Source of the DNA: Geodermatophilus marinus
Lineage (GTDB): Bacteria; Actinomycetota; Actinomycetes; Mycobacteriales; Geodermatophilaceae
NCBI RefSeq assembly: GCF_003428645.1
Contig: NZ_QVQH01000003.1
Location: 62,001 to 126,000, forward strand
Length of the DNA: 64,000 nucleotides
Direction: 5' to 3'
Shown here: positions 35,811 through 44,368 of the stretch, piece by piece
How the letters are laid out: the number at the start of each line of letters is the position of its first letter
How positions within the stretch are numbered: the stretch's first letter is position 1
Notes under the pieces: generated by a model
Databases searched by the model: none
Seen by the model: only the letters and a program-made list of their open reading frames with translations
Told to the model about the DNA's origin: nothing
Position numbers and translations under genes: made by a program

Positions 35811-37631
35811 GGGCCCGGGCGGGCCCGCCGACACCCGCTCGGGCCGCGCGCGGGTGCGCAGCGGGCGGTCGTCGGCGAAGGGATCACGCTCGGCGCGGCT
35901 CTGCTCGACGCGGTGCAGGAAGTCGCTGTAGCCACCGGTGCCCGGTACGGGGCAGGCGAGCGTCCCGTCCACCTCCACCAGGCGGGTGCCGGGCTTCTCC
36001 ATCCAGCGCAGCACCAGCTCGGTCTCGTCCACGGAGGCGGCCAGCTCGCCGTCGGGACCCAGCGGCGTCTCGGCGGTGGCCCGCAGGCCGGCCAGGGCCG
36101 AGCGCACCGAGGACCCGCGGGCGGCGCAGCCGGCGGCGACGAGGCGGCCGCGCCGGACGAGCGACAGCGCCCACCCCCCTTCGGTCCCCGGCCGCGCCAG
36201 CACCAGCTCCGGGACGGTGGCCAACGACTCCAGCCGCTGCCGGCGGCGCACCGCGCGGACGAGGACCGCCACCCGGTCGCGCAGCACGGCGGCGTCCTCG
36301 TAGCGCTCGTCGGCGGCCAGCCGCTCGACGCGGTCCAGCAGCGGGGTGAGCAGCGCGCGGGGGTCGGCGGCCACGGCGGCCCGCAGCACCGCGGCGACGG
36401 CGGCGTACTCCTCGACCGACTGCGCCCCGGTGCAGGGCGCGCCACAGCGGCCCATGTCCGCGAGGGCGCACGCCGTGCCGAGCACCCGCGGGGACAGCCG
36501 GCCGGTGCACTGGCGCAGCGGCAGGGACTCGTGGACGGCGGCGACCGCGGAGTCGGCCGCCCGCCGGTCGGGGAAGGGGCCGAGGAACACCCCGGCACCG
36601 GGGCGGACGCGGCGCACCACCGACAGCCGCGGGAACGGCTCGTCGGTGAGGCGCACCCACAGGGCCCGCTCCGGGAAGCGGGAGCGCCGGTTGTAGCGGG
36701 GTTTGTGCTCGGCGATCAGGCGCAGCTCCCGGACGGCGGCCTCCAGGTCGTGGGCGCAGGGGACCGCGTCGACCCGCTGGGCCAGCGCCACCATCTCGGT
36801 GATCCGGCTGCGCTGCTCACCGGAGGTGAAGTAGCTGCGCACCCGGCTGCGCAGGTCGGTGGACGTGCCGACGTAGAGCGGCTCGTCGCGGGGCCCGCGG
36901 AAGACGTACACCCCCGGGCCGGAGGGGACGTCGTCGGCCAGGTGCCGCTTGCGCCGCCGCTCGGGGTCGACCTGGCGGGTGAGCCCGGAGAGCTCCTCCA
37001 GCGAGGTGATGCCGAGCGGGCCGAGCCGCTCGAAGAGCCCGTGCAGCACGTCCACCGTGGCCCGCGCGTCGTCGAGGGCCCGGTGGGTGGGCGAGGTGGT
37101 CGCTGAGAAGAACGGCGCGAGGGTGGCGAGCTTGCAGTTGGGGACCTCGTCGCGGCTGAGCAGGCGGCGGGCCAGCACGGCCGTGTCGACCGACGCCGCG
37201 GCCGGCCACGGCACCGCGCTGGCGGCGCAGGCGGCCTTGAGGAAGCCGAGGTCGAAGGGCGCGTTGTGCGCCACCAGCACCGCGCCGCGGGCGAACTCCA
37301 GGAAGGCCGGCAGGACGGCGGCGATCCGCGGCGCGGCGGCCACCATGGTCGAGGTGATGCCGGTCAGCACGCTGATGTAGGGCGGGATCTCGCAGCCGGG
37401 GTCGACCAGGGTCTGGAACTCGCCCAGCACCTCGCCCCCGCGCACCTTGACCGCGCCGATCTCGGTGATCGCGCTGTCGTTCGGCGACCCGCCGGTGGTC
37501 TCCAGGTCGACCACGACGAAGGTGACCTCCGCGAGCGGGGTGCCCAGCTCGTCGATCGTCGCCTGCTCGTAGCGCGGCCGGCCCGCGGCCGGTGTCGTGG
37601 CGGCGGCCGGACCGGCGGGGAAGAGGTGCAC
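35757..37631 (-). CDS. DEDDh exonuclease fused to UvrC-like GIY-YIG domain
   Basis: 624 residues. The N-terminal DnaQ-type exonuclease has FVVVDLETTGGSPND (Exo I, D42/E44), VLVAHNAPFDLGFLKAA (Exo II) and HRALDDARATVDVLHGL (Exo III). A GIY-YIG domain follows (GPGVYVFRGPRDEPLYVGTSTDLRSRVRSYF) with the UvrC/Cho-like Cys-rich TGRLSPRVLGTACALADMGRCGAPCTG and a UVR-like region. Such fusions are annotated in actinobacteria as DEDD exonucleases and probably act in DNA repair. The GTG has TAGCGT seven bases upstream (plus 37639-37644). Its C-terminal tail is encoded by repeat cluster E and is likely variable. Confidence 0.92.
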   Translation of the reverse strand: MHLFPAGPAAATTPAAGRPRYEQATIDELGTPLAEVTFVVVDLETTGGSPNDSAITEIGAVKVRGGEVLGEFQTLVDPGCEIPPYISVLTGITSTMVAAAPRIAAVLPAFLEFARGAVLVAHNAPFDLGFLKAACAASAVPWPAAASVDTAVLARRLLSRDEVPNCKLATLAPFFSATTSPTHRALDDARATVDVLHGLFERLGPLGITSLEELSGLTRQVDPERRRKRHLADDVPSGPGVYVFRGPRDEPLYVGTSTDLRSRVRSYFTSGEQRSRITEMVALAQRVDAVPCAHDLEAAVRELRLIAEHKPRYNRRSRFPERALWVRLTDEPFPRLSVVRRVRPGAGVFLGPFPDRRAADSAVAAVHESLPLRQCTGRLSPRVLGTACALADMGRCGAPCTGAQSVEEYAAVAAVLRAAVAADPRALLTPLLDRVERLAADERYEDAAVLRDRVAVLVRAVRRRQRLESLATVPELVLARPGTEGGWALSLVRRGRLVAAGCAARGSSVRSALAGLRATAETPLGPDGELAASVDETELVLRWMEKPGTRLVEVDGTLACPVPGTGGYSDFLHRVEQSRAERDPFADDRPLRTRARPERVSAGPPGPRAGRAGTALLPGPAPSR

Positions 37632-37638
37632 GGCGCGG

Positions 37639-37725
37639 ACGCTAGGTCGGGGTGCCGACAGTCCCGGGGACGCGCGCCGGGGCGCCCGGACGGCCGCGGG
37701 GACTGTCGGTGGGTGCTCCTAGCGT
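37639..37725. promoter_or_regulatory. Mirror-symmetric divergent promoter pair
   Basis: Outward-facing -10 boxes TAGCGT lie at 37639-37644 (minus, for the exonuclease) and 37720-37725 (plus, for the Cys-rich protein). Inside them are the inverted copies CCGACAGTCCC (37655-37665) and GGGACTGTCGG (37699-37709), each about 10 bp from its -10 box. The whole 87-bp region is therefore close to a palindrome, suggesting one factor or sigma specificity for both directions. Confidence 0.6.
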
Positions 37726-37789
37726 CCGGCGCGCACCGACCGAGGCCACGGCGGCCTCGTCCCGGTCGGTCGAGGAGGAGGCGAGCGCC

Positions 37790-38089
37790 GTGCACATCGA
37801 CTGCGACACCTGCACCGTCCGCGGCACCGGCTGCGCCGACTGCGTCGTCACCGTGCTCCTGGGCGCCCCGCCGGGGTGGCGGGGGAGGGACCCGGTCGTC
37901 GTCCCGATGACCGCGCGCGACGACGCGGGGGGCGCGGAGGAGCCGGTCGTCGTCCGGCCGGGCGTGGTGGTGGACCTCGACGACGTCGAGCGGCGGGCCG
38001 TGCGGGCGCTGGCCGATGGCGGCCTGGTCCCGCCGCTGCGGCACCGGCCCGCGCCGGGGGCCGGTTCCCACGGGCGTCGGACGGGCTGA
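37790..38089 (+). CDS. Small Cys-rich conserved protein (DCxxCxVRGxxCxDC)
   Basis: 99 residues starting VHIDCDTCTVRGTGCADCVVTVLLGAPP, with four cysteines in 14 residues that could bind zinc or a cluster. The remainder (VVRPGVVVDLDDVERRAVRALADGGLVPPLR) is short and helical. I recall such proteins next to NlpC/P60 genes in actinobacteria without known function. The GTG has a GGAGGAGG ribosome site (about 37773-37780) and a leader of about 60 nt from the divergent promoter. Confidence 0.85.
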   Translation: MHIDCDTCTVRGTGCADCVVTVLLGAPPGWRGRDPVVVPMTARDDAGGAEEPVVVRPGVVVDLDDVERRAVRALADGGLVPPLRHRPAPGAGSHGRRTG

Positions 38090-38173
38090 GCGCGGTGCGC
38101 GCCCGGCCGTCCCCCCACGCGCCGGTCCCCGCAGACCACAGGGGTCCCGTTCGTCACCCCCGCACCGCACCCG

Positions 38174-38412
38174 TACGGTGTGCGGGTCCGGCCGGGTGGT
38201 CGCCACCCCTGGAGGGGTGGCCTCGGGCGGACACCGCCGAATCGCCCGACCCGCTCGGCAGAGCGACGAGGGCGAACCGGGGACCCACCGCAGCACTGGG
38301 GTGAGTTCTCGCGCGTCCCGGTCCGCCGGGCGCACGCACCGGCTGCCCCGGTGCGCAGAGATAGGGCGCTTCTTCCCAGCCCGAACCCGTCAGCTAACCC
38401 GGTAGGCGGTCG
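38174..38412 (+). promoter_or_regulatory. Cyclic-di-AMP (ydaO/yuaA) riboswitch with promoter
   Basis: The TACGGT box (38174-38179) predicts an RNA starting near 38186. A GCCACCCCT/AGGGGTGGC stem comes first (about 38202-38221). The aptamer spans about 38233-38412, and I recognise the conserved blocks GAGGGCGAACCGGGGACC (38269-38286), GGGGTGAGTTC (38298-38308), the GCAGAGATAGGGCGCTTC region (38354-38372) and CCCGAACCCGTCAGC (38380-38394) followed by TAACCCGGTAGGCGG (38395-38409). In actinobacteria this riboswitch controls cell-wall hydrolases and turns expression off when c-di-AMP is high. It ends about 30 nt before the hydrolase start. Confidence 0.93.
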
Positions 38413-38440
38413 CCGAGGAAGAAACGGAGAGCCACCGACC

Positions 38441-39508
38441 GTGGCGTCCCGCCGCCCTGCCCCGGGGCATGCCGTCGACCCCGACCACCGCGACCCCGCC
38501 GTCGCAGCCCGCCGCCCCCTGGGCCGGGTGCTCCTCGTGGCGGCCACCACCACCCTCGCGGTCACACTCCTGCCGGGTACCGCGGTCGCGGACCCCGAGC
38601 GGGCGGCCACCCCCGAGCAGGCCGTGCAGCTCGTCGCCCGGGCCGGTCACGAGCTCGAGGTGGTCAGCGAGCAGGTCAACGAGGCCCGCGAGACGCTGGC
38701 CGGCCGGCAGGCCGCGGCCGAGGCCGCGCACGTGGCCGCCGTGACCGCCCGCCGGCAGCTCCACGGGCTCGACGGGCAGATCCGCCAGGTCGCCCGCTCG
38801 GCCTTCACCGGGGAGAACCTGACGGAGCTGGAGCTGCTGCTGACCAGCGGCTCGGCCGAGGACTTCGTCTCCCGGCTGGCGACCCTGGACGCGATCGCCG
38901 GTCACACCGGCGAGGTGATCGCCCAGGTCTCCGCCTCGGCGACGGCCGCCGAGCAGGCACAGGCCGAGGCCGACGAAGCGACGGGCGCGGCCCAGCGGGC
39001 CCTCGACGAGGTCGCCGCGCGCCAGGCCGAGCTCGAGGCCGACATCGCCGACTACCGGGCGCAGTACGACGCGCTCACCGTGGCCCAGCAGGAGGTCGTC
39101 GTCGCCGCGCACGGGGGGCAGGCGATCGTCACGCCGGCACCGGCCGCGGCCCCCGGCGGCGCCGCCCAGGTCGCCGTCGACACCGCCCTCGGCCAGGTGG
39201 GCGACCCGTACGTGTGGGGAGCCGGCGGGCCGGACGCCTTCGACTGCTCCGGGCTGACCCAGTACGCCTACGCCGCGGCCGGCATCACGCTGCCGCACTC
39301 CAGCCGCATGCAGTCGCAGCTGGGCACCGCGGTGTCCCGCGCCGACCTCCAGCCCGGCGACCTGATCTTCTACCGCAGCCCGGTCAGCCACGTGTCGATG
39401 TACATCGGCAACGGGCAGATGGTGCACGCCTCGACCTCCGGCCAACCGGTCGAGGTCGTCGCGGTCGACTCCATGGGCGGGATCACCGCGATGCGCCGCG
39501 TCGCCTGA
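38441..39508 (+). CDS. Secreted NlpC/P60 peptidoglycan endopeptidase
   Basis: 355 residues. A signal peptide (RRPLGRVLLVAATTTLAVTLLPGTAVA, about residues 24-50) leads to a long coiled-coil region rich in Ala/Glu/Arg (about 55-215). A short linker and the NlpC/P60 domain follow. The catalytic triad is visible as C269 in FDCSGLTQYAY, H317 in SHVSMYIG and H329 in MVHAST. It resembles RipA/RipD-type enzymes that cleave stem peptides during growth or resuscitation. The GTG (VASRRPAPGH) has GGAGA upstream and follows the riboswitch directly. Confidence 0.95.
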   Translation: MASRRPAPGHAVDPDHRDPAVAARRPLGRVLLVAATTTLAVTLLPGTAVADPERAATPEQAVQLVARAGHELEVVSEQVNEARETLAGRQAAAEAAHVAAVTARRQLHGLDGQIRQVARSAFTGENLTELELLLTSGSAEDFVSRLATLDAIAGHTGEVIAQVSASATAAEQAQAEADEATGAAQRALDEVAARQAELEADIADYRAQYDALTVAQQEVVVAAHGGQAIVTPAPAAAPGGAAQVAVDTALGQVGDPYVWGAGGPDAFDCSGLTQYAYAAAGITLPHSSRMQSQLGTAVSRADLQPGDLIFYRSPVSHVSMYIGNGQMVHASTSGQPVEVVAVDSMGGITAMRRVA

Positions 39509-39581
39509 CCCGCACCGCCAGCCGGCCGCCGGCCCGGCGGCGTCCCGCGGTGGTCATGGTCGGCGACCTAGGATCGGACGG

Positions 39582-40850
39582 GTGAGCGCCCCCCGGGCCG
39601 CCCTCGTGGTGGCGGCCGTCCTGGGTGGCGCGCTCACCGCGGTCATCTGGTGGACCACGCCGTGGACGGTGCTGCCCGAACCGCCCGGCGGCCGGACTCC
39701 GGTCCGACCCGAGGAGGGGTTGCCCGCCGGGGTCGGCGCGCTCGCCGCCGAGTACGCCGCGGCGCTGCGGCCGGCCACGCTGGCCTCGATCGTCCTGGGG
39801 CTGGCCACCGCAGCCGTGCTCGGCCTGACGCCGATCGGCGCCCGCCTGGTCCGCGGGGTGGCCCGCCCCGTCGGCGGCGGCTGGGCCTGGCAGGTGCTCC
39901 TGGGCACCGTCGTCCTCGTGGTCGTCGGTCGGCTGGTGACCCTGCCGGTGGCCGCCTACGGCGAGGTGGTGCGGCACCGCTACGGCCTGTCGACGCGCAG
40001 CTGGGGGCTGTGGGCCCGCGACGTGGCGCTGTCGACCGCCATCGACGCCGCCCTGACCGCGCTGAGCCTGCTGGTCGTCGTCGGGCTGGCCCGCCGGCTG
40101 CCGCGCACCTGGTGGGCCTGGACCGCGGGCGGGGCGGCGGCCCTGGTCGTCGTCGGGTCCTTCCTCTACCCGGTGCTCATCGAGCCGGCCTTCAACCGGT
40201 TCGACCCGCTGCCGCCCTCCGAGCTGCGCACCGACCTGCTGGCGCTCGCCGAGGAGAACGGCACCCCGGTCGAGGACGTGCTCGTCTCCGACGCCTCCCG
40301 CCGCACCACCGCGCTCAACGCCTACGTCTCCGGGTTCGGCTCGACCCGCCGCATCGTCCTGTACGACACCACCCTGGAGCGGCTGCCCGACGACGAGATC
40401 GAGTCGATCGTGGCGCACGAGCTCGGCCACGTGGCCACCGACGACGTCCTCGCCGGCACGGTCATGGGCGCATTGGGGGCGGCGGCCGCGGTGGCGCTGC
40501 TCGGCCGGCTGCTGGCGTGGACGCCGCTGCTGCGGCGGGCCGGCGCCACCTCCTCGGCCGACCCCCGGGTGGTGCCGCTGACCCTGCTGCTGCTGACCCT
40601 GGGCTCGCTGCTGTCCGCGCCCGTCCAGAACCTGGTGTCCCGCCACGTCGAGGCCCGGGCGGACCTGCACGCCCTGGAGCTCACCGGGGACGCGGGCGCG
40701 TTCATCGCCATGCAGGACCGGCTCGCGGAGACCAACCTCTCCGACCCCGACCCGCCGGCCGCCTGGCAGTGGTGGTTCGGCTCGCACCCGACCGGGCCGC
40801 AGCGGGTGGCCTTCGCCCTGGACTGGCAGCGCCTCCAGGAGGCCGGGTGA
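39582..40850 (+). CDS. M48 family (Ste24-like) integral membrane metallopeptidase
   Basis: 422 residues. Several N-terminal membrane segments and the zinc site HELGH (279-283, within IESIVAHELGHVATDD), with the third ligand region EARADLHALELTG, identify a CAAX-protease-like M48B enzyme. The N-terminal M48 segment with YGEVVRHRYGLSTRSWGLW is conserved. The GTG has TAGGAT seven bases upstream (39569-39574). The stop overlaps the pimB-like start (GTGA), so a link to envelope assembly is plausible but unproven. Confidence 0.93.
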   Translation: MSAPRAALVVAAVLGGALTAVIWWTTPWTVLPEPPGGRTPVRPEEGLPAGVGALAAEYAAALRPATLASIVLGLATAAVLGLTPIGARLVRGVARPVGGGWAWQVLLGTVVLVVVGRLVTLPVAAYGEVVRHRYGLSTRSWGLWARDVALSTAIDAALTALSLLVVVGLARRLPRTWWAWTAGGAAALVVVGSFLYPVLIEPAFNRFDPLPPSELRTDLLALAEENGTPVEDVLVSDASRRTTALNAYVSGFGSTRRIVLYDTTLERLPDDEIESIVAHELGHVATDDVLAGTVMGALGAAAAVALLGRLLAWTPLLRRAGATSSADPRVVPLTLLLLTLGSLLSAPVQNLVSRHVEARADLHALELTGDAGAFIAMQDRLAETNLSDPDPPAAWQWWFGSHPTGPQRVAFALDWQRLQEAG

Positions 40851-41968
40851 GGACGCTCGTCGTCACCAACGACTTCCCACCCCGCCAGGGCGGCATCCAG
40901 ACCTTCGTCGCGGCCCTGCTCGCCCGCCGCCCGCCCGGCTCGCTGGTCGTGCTCACCTCCCGGTCGCCGGGCTGGCAGGCCCACGACGCGCAGCTGCCCT
41001 ACCCGGTGGTGCGCCGGCCCACCGGCATGTTGCTGCCCACCCCGGCGACCGCGCGGGCCGCCGCGGACCTGGCCCGCCGGCACGGCTGCGACACCGCGCT
41101 GTTCGGCGCCGCGGCGCCGCTGGGCCTGATCGCCCCGGCGCTGCGCGCGGCCGGGGTGCGGCGGCTGGTCGGCATCACGCACGGGCACGAGACCGGCTGG
41201 GTGGCGCTGCCGGGGGCACGCCAGGTCGTGCGGCGGATCGCCGCCGGTCTGGACGTGCTCACCTGCATCAGCGACTACACCCGCGACCGCCTCGAGCCGG
41301 CGTTGGGGGACCGGACGCGGCTCGCGCAGCTCTCGCCCGGCGTGGACGTCGACCTGTTCACCCCGCGCGCCGACGGAGCGGCGGTGCGGCGGCAGCACCG
41401 CCTCGGCGGGGGGCCGGTGGTCGTGTGCGTGTCCCGGCTCGTGCCCCGCAAGGGCCAGGACGTGCTCGTCGCCGCCTGGCCGCGGGTGCTGGCCCGCCAC
41501 CCCGGCGCCCGCCTGCTGCTGGTCGGCGGTGGCCCGCTCGAGGGGGCGCTGCGCCGCGCGGTCGCGGCCCGCGGGCTGGCGGGCTCCGTCGTCCTTACCG
41601 GCCCGGTGCCGCCGGCCCGGCTGCCGGAGCACTACGCCGCCGGCGAGGTGTTCGCCATGCCCTGCCGGACCCGCCGCGGCGGTCTGGACGTCGAGGGTCT
41701 CGGCATGGTCTACCTCGAGGCTGCCGCGTGCGGGCGGCCGGTGGTCGCCGGCACGTCGGGCGGCGCCCCGGAGACGGTCCGCGAGGGCGTCACCGGCACC
41801 GTGGTGGGGGACCCGCGCTCACCCGGGGCCGTCGCCGACGCCGTGTGCGCGCTGCTCGACGACCCGGCGCGGGCCCGGGCCATGGGGGCCGCAGGCCGCG
41901 CATGGGTCGAGCAGCGGTGGTCGTGGACGACGATCGCCGCGGACCTCGACCGGCTGCTCACCGGCTAG
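40847..41968 (+). CDS. pimB: GT4 glycosyltransferase, PimB-type mannosyltransferase
   Basis: 373 residues of GT-B fold: N-terminal TLVVTNDFPPRQGGIQTFV, acceptor helix ITHGHETGWVALPG, then donor-domain motifs VCVSRLVPRKGQDVLVAAW, LLLVGGGPLEGALRR and DVEGLGMVYLEAAACGRPVVAG with the conserved EGLGMVYLEA. This matches PimB', which adds the second mannose to phosphatidylinositol mannoside using GDP-mannose at the cytoplasmic membrane face. Assignment rests on motif and gene order; other GDP-mannose transferases are possible. Confidence 0.88.
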   Translation: MRTLVVTNDFPPRQGGIQTFVAALLARRPPGSLVVLTSRSPGWQAHDAQLPYPVVRRPTGMLLPTPATARAAADLARRHGCDTALFGAAAPLGLIAPALRAAGVRRLVGITHGHETGWVALPGARQVVRRIAAGLDVLTCISDYTRDRLEPALGDRTRLAQLSPGVDVDLFTPRADGAAVRRQHRLGGGPVVVCVSRLVPRKGQDVLVAAWPRVLARHPGARLLLVGGGPLEGALRRAVAARGLAGSVVLTGPVPPARLPEHYAAGEVFAMPCRTRRGGLDVEGLGMVYLEAAACGRPVVAGTSGGAPETVREGVTGTVVGDPRSPGAVADAVCALLDDPARARAMGAAGRAWVEQRWSWTTIAADLDRLLTG

Positions 41969-41976
41969 CGGCCCCG

Positions 41977-43827
41977 TCAGCGGGCGTAGAGCGCCTCCAC
42001 CTCGGCGTCGTGCTCCTTGAGGACGACGCTGCGCTTGAGCTTGAGGCTGGGCGTGAGCATGCCGTTGGCCTCGGTGAAGTCGCCCCCGAGCACCCGGAAC
42101 CGCTTGATCGCCTCGGCCTTCGACACCGCCTTGTTCGCGTCGGCGACCGCGGTCTCGATCTCGGCCTGCACGTCGGGGTCCTCGGTCAGGTCGGCCGCCT
42201 TCGTGCCGGCCGGCTTGCCCTTGCTCTCCAGCCAGGCCGGCAGGGCCTCCTCGTCGAGGGTGATCAGGGCGCCGATGTACGGGCGCTGGTCGCCGACCAC
42301 GATGCACTGGCTGACCAGGCGGTGGGCGCGCAGCCGGTCCTCCAGCACGGCCGGGGCGACGTTCTTGCCGCCGGCGGTCACCAGGATCTCCTTCTTGCGG
42401 CCGGTGATCCGCAGGAAGCCGTCGCTGTCGATGTCGCCGAGGTCGCCGGTGTGGAACCAGCCGTCGGCGTCGATCGCCTCCGCCGTGGCCTGCTCGTTGT
42501 GCCAGTAGCCCCGCATCACGATGCCGCCGCGGACGAGGATCTCGCCGTCGTCGGCGATCGCCGCCGACACACCCGGAAGGGGACGGCCCACGGTGCCGAT
42601 GCGCAGCGCGCCGTCGTGGTTGACCGAGGCCGCCGCCGTCGTCTCGGTGAGCCCGTAGCCCTCGTAGACGGTGACGCCGATGCCGCGGAAGAAGTGGCCC
42701 AGCCGCTCCCCGAGGGGCGCGCCCCCGGAGATGGCGCCCCCGCAGCGGCCGCCCAGCGCGGCGCGCAGCTTGCCGTAGACCAGGCGCTCGAACAGCGCGT
42801 GCTGCAGCCGCAGACCCAGCCCGGGGCCACCGGTGTCCTGCGCCCGCGACCAGGCGATGGCCACCGCGGCGGCCCGGTCGAAGATCTTCCCCTTGCCGCC
42901 GGCCTCGGCCTTCGCCTTGGCCTGGTTGAACACCTTCTCGAACACCCGCGGCACGGCCAGCACGAACGTGGGGCGGAAGGCGCCGAGGTCGTCGACCAGG
43001 TTGCTCACGTCCGGGGTGTGCCCGATGACGGTACGGGTCTTGACGGCGCCGACCTCGAGCACGCGGGCCAGGACGTGGGCCAGCGGGATGAACAGCAGCA
43101 CCGAACCGCCGGGGGCGAGGTAGCGGTCCAGCAGCCCCATCCCGTTGCCGATCTCGAACAGGAAGTTGCCGTGGGTCAGCTCGCAGCCCTTGGGCCGCCC
43201 GGTGGTGCCGCTGGTGTAGATCAGCGTGGCGAGGCTGTCGGCCCTCAGCGTGGCCCGGCGGGCGGCGAGCTCGCTGTCGGCCACGTCGGCACCGGCGGCG
43301 GTGAGCGCCGCGACGGCGCCGTCCTCGATCACCCACACCGACCGCAGGTCCGGCGCCTGGTCGCGCACCGACTCGACCGCGGCCGCGTGCTCGGGGCGCT
43401 CGACGACGATCCCGGTGGCGCCGGAGTCGGACAGGATCCAGGCCACCTGGTCCGGGCTGGAGGTCTCGTACACCGGGACGACGACCGCGCCGGCCGTCCA
43501 GATGGCGAAGTCCAGCACCGTCCACTCGTAGCGGGTCCGGGCCTGGAGGGCGACGCGGTCACCGGCCTCGATGCCGGAGGCGATGAGGCCCTTGGCGACG
43601 CCGGCGACCTGGTCGCCGAACTCCCGCCAGGTCACGTCGGCCCACCCGCCGTCGCGCTGGACCCGCAGCCCGACCTCGTCGCCGTGGTCGGCGACGTTGG
43701 CGGCCAGCAGGTCCGGCACGGCCTCGTCAGGGCCGACCTCGGTGGTCGCGGGGACGCTGAACTCGCGCACGCCTGGTCTCCTCCTCCCCGTCGGCCGCTC
43801 GGCTCCGTCGCCCGCGGCCCCGGTCAC
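41977..43827 (-). CDS. fadD: Long-chain fatty-acid-CoA ligase (FadD15-like)
   Basis: 616-residue ANL-superfamily adenylating enzyme. The P-loop-like LIYTSGTTGRPKGCELTH, the VYEGYGLTETTAAASVN motif, GWFHTGDLGDIDSDGFLRITGRKKEI and a C-terminal lysine segment (LKLKRSVVLKEHDAEVEALYAR) identify a bacterial long-chain acyl-CoA synthetase. Start 43827 (GTG) has a perfect GAGGAGGT site five bases upstream and a TTAGAT box beyond it. An internal GTG at 43770 (VREFSVPATT) also has GGAGGAGGAG upstream and could be a second start. It is divergent from the SRPBCC gene. Confidence 0.93.
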   Translation of the reverse strand: MTGAAGDGAERPTGRRRPGVREFSVPATTEVGPDEAVPDLLAANVADHGDEVGLRVQRDGGWADVTWREFGDQVAGVAKGLIASGIEAGDRVALQARTRYEWTVLDFAIWTAGAVVVPVYETSSPDQVAWILSDSGATGIVVERPEHAAAVESVRDQAPDLRSVWVIEDGAVAALTAAGADVADSELAARRATLRADSLATLIYTSGTTGRPKGCELTHGNFLFEIGNGMGLLDRYLAPGGSVLLFIPLAHVLARVLEVGAVKTRTVIGHTPDVSNLVDDLGAFRPTFVLAVPRVFEKVFNQAKAKAEAGGKGKIFDRAAAVAIAWSRAQDTGGPGLGLRLQHALFERLVYGKLRAALGGRCGGAISGGAPLGERLGHFFRGIGVTVYEGYGLTETTAAASVNHDGALRIGTVGRPLPGVSAAIADDGEILVRGGIVMRGYWHNEQATAEAIDADGWFHTGDLGDIDSDGFLRITGRKKEILVTAGGKNVAPAVLEDRLRAHRLVSQCIVVGDQRPYIGALITLDEEALPAWLESKGKPAGTKAADLTEDPDVQAEIETAVADANKAVSKAEAIKRFRVLGGDFTEANGMLTPSLKLKRSVVLKEHDAEVEALYAR

Positions 43828-43928
43828 GGGTACCTCCTCGGAAATCTAACCGGTGCCTGCTACCCCCGAGCAGGGACGGCCCGGAGCGGTACCCGGTCGG
43901 GGGGCGGGGAGCGGCTAGCCTGCTCCGC

Positions 43929-44363
43929 ATGGCCGACCAGTCCACGCAGTCGATCACCGTCGAGGCGCCGCCGCCGGCGGTCATGGCGGTCATCGCCGAC
44001 TTCCCGGCCTACCCGCAGTGGGTGGCCGCGGCCAAGACGGTCGAGGTGCTCGAGACCGGCCCCGGCGGCCGCGCCCGCCGGGTGCACTTCGTGCTGGACG
44101 CCGGGGCGGTGAAGGACGACTACGTCCTCGAGTACGACTGGGACGGCGACCGGCGGGTCTCCTGGCACCTGGTCACCGGCCAGATGCAGAAGCGGCAGGA
44201 GGGCTCCTACACGCTCGTGCCGACCCCGGCCGGCGGAACCGAGGTCGTCTACGCGATCACCATCGACCTGTCGATCCCCATGCTCGGGATGATCAAGCGC
44301 AAGGCGGAGAAGGTCATCCTCGACACCGCGCTCAAGGAGCTCAAGAAGCGCGTCGAGGGCTGA
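43929..44363 (+). CDS. SRPBCC (START/polyketide-cyclase-like) protein
   Basis: 144 residues with the helix-grip pattern: QSITVEAPPPAVMAVIADFPAYPQWVAAAKTVEVLE, then FVLDAGAVKDDYVLEYDWDGDRRVSWHLV, and a long C-terminal helix (LGMIKRKAEKVILDTALKELKKRVEG) closing a hydrophobic cavity. It probably binds a lipid or other apolar ligand. The ATG has TAGCCT seven bases upstream (43916-43921). The next gene starts 5 bp after its stop. A SRPBCC-ATPase pair beside fadD and pimB is also seen in mycobacteria. Confidence 0.9.
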   Translation: MADQSTQSITVEAPPPAVMAVIADFPAYPQWVAAAKTVEVLETGPGGRARRVHFVLDAGAVKDDYVLEYDWDGDRRVSWHLVTGQMQKRQEGSYTLVPTPAGGTEVVYAITIDLSIPMLGMIKRKAEKVILDTALKELKKRVEG

Positions 44364-44368
44364 GCCGG

